Positions 41,923 to 54,498 of a DNA stretch of 64,000 nucleotides are shown here, one piece after another. Each line of letters opens with the position of its first letter. Within the stretch, counting starts at the first letter, position 1. A program made the position numbers and the translations under genes. The notes under the pieces were generated by a model, which saw only the letters and a program-made list of their open reading frames with translations, ran no database searches and was not told the origin of the DNA. Source of the stretch: Eleusine coracana subsp. coracana (lineage: Eukaryota; Streptophyta; Magnoliopsida; Poales; Poaceae). Location of the stretch: positions 40,666,101 through 40,730,100 of the forward strand of contig CM064426.1 in the NCBI GenBank assembly GCA_032690845.1, written 5' to 3'.

Positions 41923-44900
41923 TGTGACACCCCAGGTGTCTCATTTCTGTTTAACAAACATGCTGAGCACAAATCATGAATTACCTAGCATGAAATGATG
42001 AGAGCCCACTTATTGAATTAATTTCCAGGTAATTAAAAACCCTGCAAACCAATTTGTGAGCCAAATAACATTTTATTATACAACTTGTTCCAAATAAATT
42101 CGTAATCAGATTAGTAATATTAAAATAGAATTTTATGAATTTATTGAGCATTTTACCATATTTAGAAATGCCCCAATTAATTAATTAAAACATAAAACCT
42201 TTCACATTGGAGATTTAATTATAAAATAAATATAACTTTTTTGGCCAATTGGGTCCCACCAGAGCACCACAAATATCTCTAAGGACCTATGTGCAAAATC
42301 CCAATTTAATTGGAGGCCCCTAGCTATTTTATTTGGAGATACCGTTGACTAGGGACCTAGTTGCAAATATCTAAAAAGATTAGGGGATGCAGTGAAAAAT
42401 CTTCTCCTTCCTCCTCCCACTGGCGCAGAGCCCTGCCGACTCCACCGCTAGCGCACGCCACGGCCTGCCTTCAACCCGCCACCTCAAAACCATGCGTGCG
42501 CAACAGTGCGTCAACGCCTGCACCTCTGCTCCTCCGCTCTGTCCCCTCAGCCGCGAGCTCGCCCAACGGCTTTCTCTTCTCTCCTCTCCTCTGCACGCCA
42601 CCGGCTGATGACTTCAATTCCCGCTACTCCTTTCACCTGCGAACCCCACTTACTCCTCTCCCCTCTACGCAACTAGAAGACGCAACCGCCAGTCCCCAAC
42701 CACCTCCCATCCTTTGCTCCCTCTGCTCTCTCTTCCATTTCTCCTCTCCCTTCCCCTTTCTGCCATTGCCGTACCAGGCCGGAATTCGAGTGGCAGCCGC
42801 TCCCGCACTTCCCTTCCCAAGGCCAAGAGCATAAATGATCGCGTCTCATCCTCTTACACCTCCCCGCACCCTAGCTTGGCCTCTTCCTCGTGCTCACTGC
42901 TTGAATCGAAGGAAGAACCGAGAGTAGCTTCCGGCCAAGTTCCATTGACGTGCACATGCAAACCAACTACGCTCTTCCCTGACCCGTTTTCCCTTGGTTT
43001 CCATCACCGGAGTTGACGGCATTGCGATTTTCCCCGGCCACCGCCTCAACTCCACCCAATCCAACACCGCCTCACCGATGAGCACTACTCTCCGGCCCTC
43101 CTCGATGAACTCCGTCCTCGTGCCGCTCTACCCCATGTCATAGTGAAGCTTTGGGTGAAGATGGCACCCATTTTGCTGCTCTCTGGTGGATTCGCGACCT
43201 CGCCGAGCCTTCGACCTCCGCCGCCTCTCAACGTCGGCACCCCTCTGGTGAGCTACCTTCCCCGCTAACCCCTCCAACCAAAGCGCCTCGGCTAGTAGTC
43301 CGTTTTCCCGCCATCGCGATGAGCTTCCGCCGCCCCCAGCCGCCGGCGGCGAGCCCTCCGGCAAGCTCCGATGCTGCTGACGCGCTAACTTGGCACAGCC
43401 GACGTGGCGCCCATGTGGCTCCGACGTGGCCCCTATGTGGCACAAATGTGTCATCAGTTAAAAGCCAAAATGCCCAGAAATCCCGAGAAATTGCAAGAAA
43501 CTTTGGAAAATCATAGCAAATCGAATAGAAATCCAAAGGAGCCCAAATAAATTTTGTTAGACTCATCTTGAAGTGCTCTATTTTAGTAAAATGATAAATC
43601 ACTGCCTCTGTACATATATTTTTATCAATATATTAAACTATCCAAACAATAAATAATTCACCAGAAATTCTAGGAGTAAAATTAAATCCTGATTTTTGGT
43701 ATGCTTAGTAAATACATAATTATCTACTACCACAATGTTTGGAAATTAGTTAGTGTGTTCAATTAAATTAATTCTAGTAATTATTTTATAATTAATTGGC
43801 CCCTGCCACATGGCACAAAAATCACTCACACAAGTCTCTGTGCTCAGTAAATTACACAAGTCCAGAAACACAAATTTACTTAATTAAATTAAATTAATTG
43901 CTCATACCACTATTTTACTTTAATAAATGCTAGTAATTAGAATGAATATATCCAGAGGTTGTAAATTGGTAAAAATGCAATTCATCTATGTCCCTATTCA
44001 TGATAAATCACTCAAGTCCAGAATCGATTGGTTACTATTTTAATTACTTAATTATTCTAAAAGACTATAACAACCCTAAATAAATGATTAACACACATAA
44101 AATAATGAAACTCTAATTGTTTCTTTGAAGCATATGGCTTCGAGAACATAATAAGAATTTATCGACATTAAAACATGATGTGCTTGCATGTATCATATCA
44201 TTGCATATAACGGTGTTACGACAATACCGTTAACACCTTTGTCATCATATAGGCAACGACAACCAGGAGCCTGAAGAGGATCATCAGTAGGAGTCTGAGT
44301 CTCAGGAACAAGAGATTGAAGTCGATAACACTAGTGTCAATCCAGGCAAGCCCCGGTTTTCATTCGCCATTTTATAAAGTTGCTAGTTATCAATATTACT
44401 AGTGTCTATGATTATTGATGCATTAGGTCATAGGAGTTGATTGGAACCCACTTGCATGATACCCAAACGACCTACGCCTCTGTCATTAGAACTTTGGTAG
44501 TATGGGTATTGTGTCGCTATGCTTAGTAATTGCTAGACGCGATAGATATCATTACTAAGAAAGAACTTGACCACTGGAACGGGACTTATAAAAGAAGTTT
44601 AATTAATGTCATGACCGGGCAGGGATGATGTATGTGTAGGGTTGCAGCAATACATGGGTGTTGACTGCGGTAGCCCTGCCTTATTGAACCTAGGACCCGT
44701 CCGTGGTCGGCCCCTTGGTCAAGTATTGAACAGTACCAAATGCATGCTAGTCTATGGGCACTAGTAAACTGATGTAGCATTGACGCGGCAATGAGGACGG
44801 TACCTAGTACAGTGGTCGTTGACCCTTCTACTGCTGGAGTGGGCGGTTCATACCATGAAGTACTGTTGGCAGGATGGCATGCCCACTCACTGAGACTGGA

Positions 44901-45672
44901 CCCAGATCAAGTTGTTTTTCATCCTTGTGATGTGTCGTGTACCTCGGGTTATCCCAGCTGGTGAAAAAAATCAATTGCAATTGCTGTCCCTCGTAGTAAT
45001 GAGTACCACTTGGTCACTGAGTCGTCACGTAGTTGCCCATGGTACCCGGGAATTGATTATGATGCTTATTGTTGATGATACTCTTATGGCTCCTATGTTG
45101 TACTTACTTTATGTATTGCTTTATTATCTTATTGTTGCAACTAAAGTTACATTCTGCTCTACCCAATTAACTTGATGAGTAAAACCTGATAGAACTAATA
45201 GGTTACTTAGTGCGAGTCTTTTCCAACAAGCCACCTAATAGAGCCATTGCATACCTAGAAGTCTGACGGGTAAGTCTTGCTTAGTAATTAGTACTGAGGC
45301 TTTGTGCCACTGTTATTTTCAGGTAATGAAGAGGTAGAGTTGCCTGAGAATGTGCTGCCCTAGGACATGCAAGTCCCTGAGGGTTGGACTGCCCACTGGA
45401 ATCCGACTCGCCGCCGCAGTACTGATGTGTGATGCTAGAGTGATGGTTCTTCGGGCAGGAATCACTGCAATGCTATATCATCGAGCTCATAGCTCCTTAT
45501 TGTTAATCGCTTCCGCTGTGTTTTCAAAAACAATAAGAACTTGTAATATTCCGCTACACTCAGAGGACTTGTTGATGTAATATTCAACTTAAATTCAAAC
45601 CAATGTTGTATTATCAAGTGTCTGCGTTATCAGCACCGTCGGGACCTCGATCCTCCGGGAAGGGGTGCCACA
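41923..45672 (+). repeat. T2 3' LTR (3750 bp)
   Basis: TGTGACACCCC to GGGTGCCACA, followed by AATTA. Compared with the 5' LTR it lacks about 50 bp near 42945 and about 36 bp near 44932. It keeps about 50 bp near 45190-45240 that the 5' LTR has lost. Confidence 0.95.
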
Positions 45673-45677
45673 AATTA
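45673..45677 (+). repeat. Target-site duplication of T2, right copy (AATTA)
   Basis: AATTA directly after the LTR end GCCACA, identical to 30570-30574. Confidence 0.95.
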
Positions 45678-46745
45678 TTACTTGGGCCGATCTCGAACAG
45701 AAATTCCACAAATACTTCTTCGCTGAAACTAGAGAGTTGAGGTTGTCCAACTTGATTGCTGTAAGGTAGAAGGCTGGGGAATCTGTAGATGATAATGTGT
45801 AGAGATTGAGAGACGTGTGCAGCAAATGTTTCAGCTTGCAATTAACTGATACTCAGATGGTGGAGATAGCATTCAATGGATTAGTTGCACCTCTAAGGGA
45901 AAAGTTTCCCTCGACGAGTTTGAAAGCCTGTCCCTGTAAGTGTAGAAGGTTTCTATTCAGGAGAACCTGACTCGGGGGGGGGGGGGGGGCACGTTCAAGG
46001 CCGATTCAAGTTAACTACAATGATTATGAGTCTGAGTCTGACGAAGATGCTGAATAAGTTAATATGGCTAAGAGGACTAGAAACAAGAATGTGTTGTCGT
46101 GCCCATGGGTGAAACAGAATGAACCAGAGGAAAAGTATGATTTTGATATCAATAAGGCCGATAAGATATTCAATATGCTGTTGCAAGAGAAGCACATTGA
46201 ATTGCCATCCAATCATGTGATACCTCCTGCTGAAGAATTGAAGAAGATGAGGTACTGAAAGTGGCACAATTCGCCATCTCATAATACTAATGATTGCAAG
46301 GTATTCATGAGACAGATTTAGATAGTAATTGAGTAGGGAAAGATAAAATTCAGCAAAGGTACTATGAAGATTGATGGCTATCCTTTCCCTGCAAATGTCA
46401 ACATGGCTGGTATCGACAATATGGAGGCATTCATTAAAAGGTACAAGAAAAAGAGGGACAGGGAAGTGAAGGAGTCACAGTTTGATCCACATTGGGAAGG
46501 CCCATTCTTTCAGTATTGCTGGGATCATAATATGAAACTACCATCAATCAACAATTGTCCTGGATGCAGTAAGCACACAGATCAGATGTATAGAGAAGCT
46601 ACAGCAAATCATCAGCACCAGCATCGTGTAAATGACTCCAAGGAGTCGATGTGGTGGGATCAGTCGATCAACAATAGAGGGTTTCTGTGTTTCATCAACA
46701 TGGAGCAAAGAAGGCGAGTGAAGAGTCCACAAGGAAGTCTATGAG
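45678..46745 (+). pseudogene. Element Y gag, second part
   Basis: The capsid continues exactly where T2 broke it (ITWADLEQKFHKYFFAETRE, LRLSNLIAVR), then QLTDTQMVEIAFNGL. A G16 run at 45974-45989 lies in the linker. Two Tat-type Cys/His motifs follow: CKWHNSPSHNTNDCK (about 46259) and the motif ending INNCPGC (about 46548-46570). Several TAG or TGA stops (for example near 45767, 45800 and 46255) and frameshifts interrupt the frame. The paired Cys/His motifs are the feature that best marks this as Tat. Confidence 0.8.
45974..45989 (+). repeat. G16 homopolymer
   Basis: Sixteen consecutive G inside the Y gag linker. The length may be inexact. Confidence 0.95.
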
Positions 46746-47640
46746 GAAATGCAGGAAGGACAGGAGCAAGCTGATCAATGGTGTCCATCTGGTATTTTCT
46801 CTAGAAGTCAGAAGTGCAGGATACAAAGGATGTGTTGCAAGCAGATAAGGGCTAGTAAATATTATTATGATGAAGATGGTGATCAACCACCAAAGAAGGT
46901 CTGGAAGCCAAAAGTGAAGTCGCAAGTACAAGCATCAAGTTCTATGGTAGGCATGGTAATGATATTGCCCCAAAAATTTATTGCTTCAAAAGAAGAGTTG
47001 TTTGCTGTTGAACAGAGTGAACCTAAACTTATATTTGATTCTCAGCAAGCAATATATGATAAACCAGATGAGTCTAGGCATTGACACTTGAAGGCTCTGT
47101 ACTTGAAGGGGTTCGTCAATGGGATGCCGATGGGAAAGATGATGGTTGATGATGGAGCTGCAGTTAATATAATGCCAATCACTACTGTCAGGAAATTGGG
47201 GAAGACTAAAGAAGATTTGATTGATACAAATATGATTCTTAGGGATTCTGGTGGTCGTACTATAGAAGACAAGGGAGTTTTAAACATGGAGCTTACAATC
47301 GGTAGTAAAAACTTTGTCGGTTACTTTCTTTGTCATTGATGGAAAGGGACCCCGTACAACCTTTAGTTGGGTCATGATTGGATACATGCGAATTGTTGTG
47401 TTCATCGACGATGCACCAGTCTCTAGCCCAGAGGATTAGCGATCGAGTGGAGGTAATCTCGGCCGATAAAACCGTCAATGTTGCATTGGCCAATTTGATA
47501 TCATGGCATGCGGATAATATGGAGTGTTTGTCTGGCAAGATCTGGGATGGGGACTATGTTACAATTACTAGTTACAATTACTACACAGGGTCTTAAGGTA
47601 GTAGACCAGTCAAATTCTAAATTGTTTCTCTGATAGGCAC
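46746..47640 (+). pseudogene. Element Y protease region
   Basis: The active site reads MVDDGAAVNIMPITTVRKLG (about 47140-47200), the DDGAA-type form seen in some Tat elements. Upstream sequence (LYLKGFVNGMPMGKMM) leads into it. Downstream, NMELTIGSKNF is followed by a shift near 47340, then a degraded stretch with several stops up to the RT linker. Linker sequence upstream of 47090 has no domain. Confidence 0.78.
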
Positions 47641-47644
47641 CCCA

Positions 47645-49016
47645 ATGGAATTTGCAGAAGATGGGAAGTTGGGAAAAGGATTCATGTTGGCCGATGAGCT
47701 ACAAGAAGTCGATATAGGAGATGGTGACAAACCAAGGCCGACATTTATCAGTAGGAAGTTAAATGAAGTTTCTAAAGTTGAATTAATAAAGATATTAAAA
47801 GAGTATCAGGATTGTTTTGCTTGGGATTATTCTGAGATGCCCGGTCTGAGCCGATCCATAGTCGAACATCAGTTGCCCATCAAACCTGGATATGGACCTT
47901 ATAAGCAACCCCCCGAGAAGAAATTATCCAAAAAATTATGATGATGTCAAGGCAGAGATTACCAAGTTATATGATGCCAAGTTTATAATGAGTGGCTTTC
48001 AAATATTGTACCTATTTTCAAGAAGTGCGACAAGTTGAGAGTTTGTGTAGACTTTCGCCCATTGAATAGAGCTACTCCAAAACACGACTACCCGATGTCG
48101 ATAGCAGATCTTCTAGTTCATGCAGCAGCAGTGCATAAGATTATTAGTTTTATGGATGGTAATGCTGGTTATAATCAGATTTTTCATGGTAGAAGAAGAT
48201 ATACTGAAGAATGCTTTTAGGTGTCCGGGAGCGATTGGGTTGTACGAATGGGTGGTTATGACGTTTGGATTGAAGAATCCTGGAGCCACGTATCAGAGGT
48301 TCATGAATTACATATTTCATGATCTGATCGATAGATTAGTAGAAATTTATATTGATGACGTGGTGGTTAAATCTAAGAAAATAGAAGATCATATAGCTGA
48401 TTTGTGGGTAGTAATTGAGAGGACCAGGAAGTATGGCTTGAAGATGAATCTAAAGAAGTGTGCTTTCGGTGTATCGGCTGGTCATTTTCTGAGTTTTATT
48501 GTGCATGAAAGAAGAATTAAAATTGGGCCAAAAAGCATGAAAGCTATTAATTATATTGAGTCAACAGTCAACAAGACAGAGCTTCAATCTTTGGTCGGCA
48601 AAGTAAATTTCATCAGGAAGTTTATTTCAAACCCGTCCAGGAAGCTTGATGTGTTTACCCTATTATTGAAATTAAAGGCGAATCAGAGGTTTGTGTGGGG
48701 AGTGGAACACCAGAAAGCTTTGGATGATATCAAGAAGTATTTGATTTCCCCGCCTGTGTTGGTGCCACCAAGAGAAGGATTACCTTTCAAGCTTTATCTT
48801 GCGGCTGATAAGAAGTGGATCAGATAAACTTTAATTCAAGAACAAGATGGTAAAGAAAGGATTGTATTTTACTTGAGTCAAAGATTGATTGATGTTGAGA
48901 CTAGGTAAACAGAGATTGAGAAGTTATGTTGATGTTTGTATTTCTCATGTGTGAAGTTGAGGCATTATCTATTATCAACTGAGTGTGTGGTGGTTTGCAA
49001 AGTCGATGTTGTCAAA
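47645..49016 (+). pseudogene. Element Y RT and RNase H
   Basis: The RT N-terminal part is CFAWDYSEMPGLSRSIVEHQ. A shift near 47935 leads into LRVCVDFRPLNRATPKHDYP and then another shift near 48190. The palm motif is YIDDVVVKS (about 48348) and the connection ELQSLVGKVNFIRKF. RNase H from about 48790 (PFKLYLAADKKWIR) is interrupted by TAA at 48825 and TAA near 48906. At least two frameshifts break the frame. The catalytic Asp pair is present. Confidence 0.85.
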
Positions 49017-49019
49017 TAG

Positions 49020-49690
49020 ATGCTATCAACTCCTATTTTAAAAGGAAGAATTGGTAAGTGGATGCTTGCTCTAGCCGAATATGATCTTACTTATGAATCT
49101 ACTAAGGCTGTTAAAGGTCAAGTTTTGGCTGATTTGGTTGTTAAGCATTGCGGATCCGAACTATCAATGGTGGAGCCGGTGTCGTGGTTACTGTTCTTTG
49201 ATGGTTTTGTTTGCAAGAGTGGATGTGGTATCGGGCTCGTGATCATATCGCCTCGGGGGGCAAGATTTGAGTTTGCATTTACTGTCGAGGTGTTGACTAA
49301 TAATCAAGTTGAATATAGAGTTGTGCTTAAGGGATTGCAAATATTGAAGGAAGCTGGAGTCGATTGTGTTGAAGTCGTGGAAGATTCATTGTTGGTGCTC
49401 AGGCAACTAGCAGGAGAATTTGAATATTTTATGCTGAGTGTCAAGACGTGTTGCAATACTTCAAGACAGTGATATTCAAGCATGTCCCAAGAGAACGAAA
49501 TATGGAGGGAAATGATCTAGCACAGAAGGCATCGAGTTATCAATTAAGCACTAATGGAATTATTGTCGATGTAGCTGATGTCGATCAAGAAGATTGGAGG
49601 GCCGAAATTGTACAATATCTCAAGGACCCGAATTCAACGGACTCCTTAGAAAGTTCGATATATGGCCTTGAGGTATGTTCAATTAGAAGA
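49020..49690 (+). pseudogene. Element Y aRNase H
   Basis: This second RNase H domain is characteristic of Tat elements. GRIGKWMLALAEYDLTYE and VKGQVLADLV lead into LLFFDGFVCKSGCGIGLVI, where the catalytic Asp is visible. TNNQVEYRVVLKGLQILKEA carries the Glu, and VVEDSLLVLRQLAGEFE the next Asp. A shift near 49455 moves to the frame reading KHVPRERNMEGNDLAQKAS. The order after RNase H and before integrase matches element X. Confidence 0.85.
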
Positions 49691-50830
49691 TAAACTTTAT
49701 TATCGGACAATTGATGTTGTATTGCTAAGATGTTTAAATCACGGAGCGGCTAAAGTTGTTATGTGCGCAGTACACAAAGGAATATGCAACACACATAAGT
49801 CTGCCAATAAGATGAGATGGTTGCTGAAGAGGACTGGATATTTCTAGCCTACTATGTTGGAAGACTGTTTAAAGTATTATAGAGGGTGTCAGGATTGTCA
49901 AAAGTTTGGAGCAATTCAGAGAGCACTAGCCAGGATTGTCAGAAGTTTTAAGTGTTATAGAATCCAATCGTTAAGCCGTGACCTTTTAGAGGTTAGGGTA
50001 TGGATATGATTGGCCAAGTTTATCCAGCATCAAGCAAAGGTCATAAATATATTCTGGCAGCTATAGATTACTTTACAATGTGAGTTGAAGCAGTGCCTAT
50101 GAAGAATGTTACTACTAGTGATATGATCAACTTTGTGAAGGAGCATATTATGTACAAATTTGGTGTATCGCGGACTATTATGGCTGACCAGGGCTCTGTA
50201 TTCACTTCAGAAGAGTTTCAAAGCTTTGCTGATAGTATGGGAATGAAGCTTTTGAATTCATCACCCTATTATGCTCAAGCCAATGATCAAGCAGAAACAT
50301 CTAACAAGAGTTTGATTAAGTTAATTAAGAGGAAGATAGATGAACAGCCTAAGAAGTGGCATACGACATTGGCTGAGTCTTTATGGGCGTACAGGATGGC
50401 TTGTAATGGGTCGATAAAAGTGCCACCTTATCAGTTAGTTATGGGCATGAAGCGGTTTTACCATGGGAGACAAATCTAGGGTCCAGAAGGACGGAGATGC
50501 AAGATCGGTTAACAACCGATGATGCGGGCATGTTATGTTGGATTAATTGGAAGATGTAGTACAACATCGGATGTGGGCCCTAGAAAAGATTCAAGAAAAT
50601 GAAGCCCGTATGTAGGTTTATAATAAAAAGGTGGTGCCCAAGAGTTTTTCAGAGGGGGATCTTGTGTGGAAGTTAATTATGCCCATCGGCTCTAGAGATA
50701 ATCATTTTTGGAAAAAGGTCGCCAACGTGGGAGAGTCCATTCAAAGTGAGCCGATGTGCGCTAGGCAACGCGTATTTGTTATAGGGATTAGATGGAGAGG
50801 AGTTTGGAAGAGCAATTAATGGAAAATATT
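49660..50830 (+). pseudogene. Element Y integrase
   Basis: The HHCC remnants are HKGICNTHKSANKMRW and CQDCQKF (about 49777-49905). A stretch after 49920 partly repeats the text CAGGATTGTCAAAAGTTT, a small local duplication. The core is visible at about 50093-50480: DQGSVFTSEEFQSF, YYAQANDQAETSNKSL and SLWAYRMACNGS, with the catalytic Glu in AETSN. The C-terminal part reads FSEGDLVWKL (about 50646). Frame changes and stops occur at 49845, about 50081 and 50477. Confidence 0.82.
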
Positions 50831-51522
50831 TGAAAAAGTATCATCCGAGTGTTTGGATCGACTCATAATTTCATTCCAATCAATAGCCGATATTTTGAGT
50901 GTCGCATTTAAGTGACAGGAGCCAATGGTAATGCATCGACTTGAGGGCCGATATCGGTAATATTGCCCTAAGTAGGAAACTTATGAAGATAAAGTATATA
51001 ACCGGAGAGGTTTTTCATTGATTACAGACAACTTTAAAGGATGAGGACAAGATCATTACTCGCAGTTAATCAAGTTTAGTAATGATTTGTTCTTCTATCA
51101 CAACTAGGGGATGAAGATGTAATTATTATCATCCTGAATACAAGAAAAGAAGTACATATTTAGAAAAAATGATACTCCAACAACTTCTTTTTCTTGGGAG
51201 AGTAACTGTGTCATCAGATATTACTTGCCGGACCAGGGGAAGAGAGGACCACCTCACCAATGCCATTCTTGACACCTGACTCGCCTTTTAAAGACAACAA
51301 GTGAGTTGATTTCTGGGTGGGGGGCAGCTGCGAACTTTGGATTGAAAGGATCACTCTAGGGGCAGAAGAGGCAAAGAGTATTTGCCATAATACACTTAGC
51401 AGATATGGAGATAGATGGTATTTCTCTGTCAGAGCTCTCAGCAAAAGACCCATGATCGAAGATGTCAAGATGAGAAGGAGAAGATGCATGAAGAATTTTG
51501 TACCCCACACTCGGGGGGCATG
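50831..51522 (+). other. Element Y 3' non-coding region and polypurine tract
   Basis: About 690 bp without a recognisable gene. A 99-codon frame at 51317-51616 has no domain and crosses the LTR start. The region ends in the purine-rich CTCGGGGGGCATG (51510-51522), directly before TGTTGGCACC. Confidence 0.65.
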
Positions 51523-52817
51523 TGTTGGCACCAGAATTTGTCCAGGCCCAGTAATCAGCCGCGTGGAGTCAGAATCGGTCAAAGTCAATGAGTCCAATGG
51601 CCGAGAGGAAGAATAGTGGACCCTGGTGGGGTTATTTTATCTTTTTCTATGTATTAGTTTAGATTTTGTTTAGGAATAAACCTAGTTGGTTTGTTTAAGA
51701 GTCCTGACCGAATTAGGTCAAAACCCTTTTCATGGGGTTATAAATATATAATAGAGTTTGTATGAAAAAGGTAACACTTTTGTTCAATACAATTCGGCGC
51801 ATCGCCAACCTTTCCTACTTGATGAAATCCTCGTCTCGCGTGGGCTGTATCGGCTCCGACCTCAGCGAGAGACTTGGATTAGTCAACCTCGGTAATTCTA
51901 TCAATCTCAACTAGTACTTTCTCATTAATTTGATACTCTAGTTGTTATCGTCAGGATTCCTAGTTATCCGGTAATTAGATCTCCTTTGTGCTTGTTGTAT
52001 CCACTCTAACTGCCATATTGCCTTGGTTGAATCCGATCTATTGCAATTTTAGTAGGTTCTACCGGTATATTTTAGATCTATTATTCGAGTCACTTTATCA
52101 ATTTTATCTTTAAATATGTCAAATCTAGCTCTATCTACCATGTTTGAACACTGTCTCGATTAAGTTTGATCTATTTGAATCAATAAGGATGCATCAATTT
52201 TGATTTCTTATTGGGTTGATAGGGTTAGATACGATCCGTTTATATGTAGAGTTGATAGAGTTCTATCGGGATGAAACATGGTTCGATTGACTTTCTGGTG
52301 CCCAATTTGATTATATGATTCACATTGATAGTCGTTTTCCCCTTTGTTAAAATAAGTTAGATCTATGACTCATGAGCATATTTGCAAGACCAGCTAATTA
52401 GATATATCTATTTAACACCATCGACATAGTGAGTCTATGCATATTTACTGTAAGTTATTGACTCAACTCTATCGACTTTTGGTCCCTTACATCGACCTGG
52501 CCTGTTGACTCAATTCTTTATCGGCATCTATGATTTAAAACCATTTATTGAATTACGTTTTATCGATAAGTCGATATAATCAGCTAATTAGTTTAATTTC
52601 TCTTATTTTATTTATTCATATAGTTGCATCGGCTGATCTCACAAATAGTGACTATCGGCTTTCTTCATCGGTCTGTCCTGTGACCCGCGTCTTTTGATCG
52701 TTTGTCTCTTTGTTGATTTGCAGGGAAATCGACTATCATGCCCCGGTTTCTTGTATTGAGCCTGCACTGGAGTTAAGCAGATCTCCCAGGTCATGTGTGG
52801 TGATTTTTGTGTCAACA
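51523..52817 (+). repeat. Element Y 3' LTR (1295 bp)
   Basis: Starts TGTTGGCACCAG and ends TTTGTGTCAACA (TGTTG/CAACA termini). A TATA-like TATAAATATATAATAG lies near 51740. TTGGT follows at 52818-52822, the expected target duplication, but its left partner is not present because the 5' end of Y has been replaced. Confidence 0.82.
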
Positions 52818-54483
52818 TTGGTACACAAGAGGCCTACAACCGCTCTACCCCTTGTGGACATAGTAATTTCAAAGAGGTGGTTGTAGATACATTTGTTTAT
52901 CACAAACATTGCAAATTTCGGTATCCATATCATATGCCTTAGTTGTGCAATGATTAATTAATGTTTGGTGATGGTGGGAGCCACATTGCCAACCCAAGCT
53001 AGAATTTTAACTAGTGCTCCCATGGTCAAACTTACGACCTTAAATAAGTACTAACGGGAGGTAACCCGTTCTGTTATCCTTTACTAGGATTTGTTAGTTT
53101 CTCATTTGAATAAAAAAATTCTTTGTTCCTTCTCAAGAATAAAATTTACTCGGTGATAATAGTGGCACAACTTTTGGCTTGTTCCTTCGGGTATTTTGTT
53201 AGATAACCTTTACAGGTTAAAGATGAAAAGGAACATGAAGAAAAGGTACGAAAGAACAACAACTATTTCATTATTCCCCAGATCACCTACCCCTTGCTGT
53301 TTTCATGCCTTTCTATGAACTAATTTTTTTCCGGCAAGCATGATAAATGGCAACTAAAGTATAACTTCCTTCTCATTCATGCTTGATATATAAAGATTGT
53401 TCCCTGCTTTCATCGCCATTGGGAAACCATCATTGCGTTGGAAAACCTTGTCTAAATTGTTGGTAGATGTGATATGACCGTAGAGAGCTTAACCTTTCTT
53501 GGAACCAAGTGAACTTCCTTGATTTTTAATCTTCAAAAGCTTATAAATGAGAACTTCAGATTCACAATCTTCTCAATGATGAGTTTATTCCTACCAAAGC
53601 TAGATGATGATCTTGCTAAAAACCTATTGCATTTGCTACTTCTATTTTCATTGAACTTTGTCAAACTGTTGTGACCCTTGTGAGATTTATGTGTTATTGA
53701 TCAAGTTCATGTGCACACCCCAGCCAGTCCATATGTTAAAGCTTCTACACTGGAAGTTCCCATCCATCATCCCCACAAATCCACTCATGGAATAAAGTGC
53801 TCCATTATATTTGTGAATATCTCTCCAACAATAATTTCAAAAGGGATATGGGCTATATAGCTATTTGAAAAAAAAGAAAGAAGAAAAAAAATGAACCATG
53901 AATGCTAAAATAGCCCATGTAAAGAAATATAAATCAAATGGAAGAGAGAGAGAGATCACTTCAAAAGGAGCATCCGCCATCCTTCATCCATCCATCAATA
54001 TCATAATTGTGCACATGGCTTGGTCATAATTCATGACCTGTTTCCCCCTTGGGTCCGGATTTTGACTTAGTGATATATGAAATACAAGTATGTGACCTTA
54101 ATATTCCTACCTTGAGCTCCACATAAGCCTTAGTATACAAGGAAATTTTGGCCACTGGCCTAAGTGAGGAATCAAAACCACATTGAGCGATTCAAGAGCA
54201 TCAATTAAGAATAACTTGTGATCTGGAGCTCTATTTTTATTGAAAAAAAGCAAACGAAATTGAAGTTCCTTGGGAAAAAGAAAGGTAAGACTTCTCTATG
54301 TTGTTCCATCTCTCAACTTTTCAATACATGGTATTTAGCCACCTAAAATCCTATGGCATGAGGAGTCATGGAGTAGTCTTTATATATGCAAAGCATGATG
54401 AGAATTTCCTTAGATCTTGCTCATTCCTAGTCTTCATTTCATACTTTGCTCGGGACAAGCAAGACGAGCAAAGTCCTAAGCGT
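52818..54483 (+). other. 3' region of an Athila-like element
   Basis: A short frame at about 52819-52941 (ending YPYHMP) has no recognised domain. ACGGGAGGTAACCCG (about 53052) and GCTCGGGACAAGCAAGACGA followed by GCGTGGGGG (about 54450) are phrases found before the 3' LTR of grass Athila elements. The 1.4 kb between them holds no gene that I can see. Confidence 0.55.
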
Positions 54484-54498
54484 GGGGGGGAGGGGGGG
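54484..54498 (+). other. Athila polypurine tract
   Basis: GGGGGGGAGGGGGGG lies directly before the putative LTR start TTGGTAGTCG. Confidence 0.6.

Larger units (their letters stand above)
30575..45672 (+). mobile_element. T2: complete Ty3/gypsy Tekay chromovirus (15.1 kb)
   Basis: Two long LTRs, PBS, two extra ORFs, gag-pol with chromodomain, polypurine tract and perfect 5-bp target-site duplications. It is inserted in the gag of element Y. Termini are TGTGACACCCC and GGGGTGCCACA. LTRs differ by about 13 substitutions in the first 300 bp plus several indels, so the insertion is not recent. Gag-pol has eight in-frame stops and one frameshift. Confidence 0.96.
29572..52817 (+). mobile_element. 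Element Y: Ty3/gypsy Tat-lineage element, interrupted by T2
   Basis: The order is PBS-like sequence, gag (split by T2), protease, RT, RNase H, aRNase H, integrase, polypurine tract and 3' LTR. The 5' LTR that should match 51523-52817 is absent; the Z LTR takes its place. Pol has many frameshifts and stops, and the decay is heavier than in T2, which inserted into it. Confidence 0.85.

Noticed and set aside
51317..51616. 99-codon frame at the Y 3' end.
   Set aside because: It crosses the polypurine tract and the LTR start.
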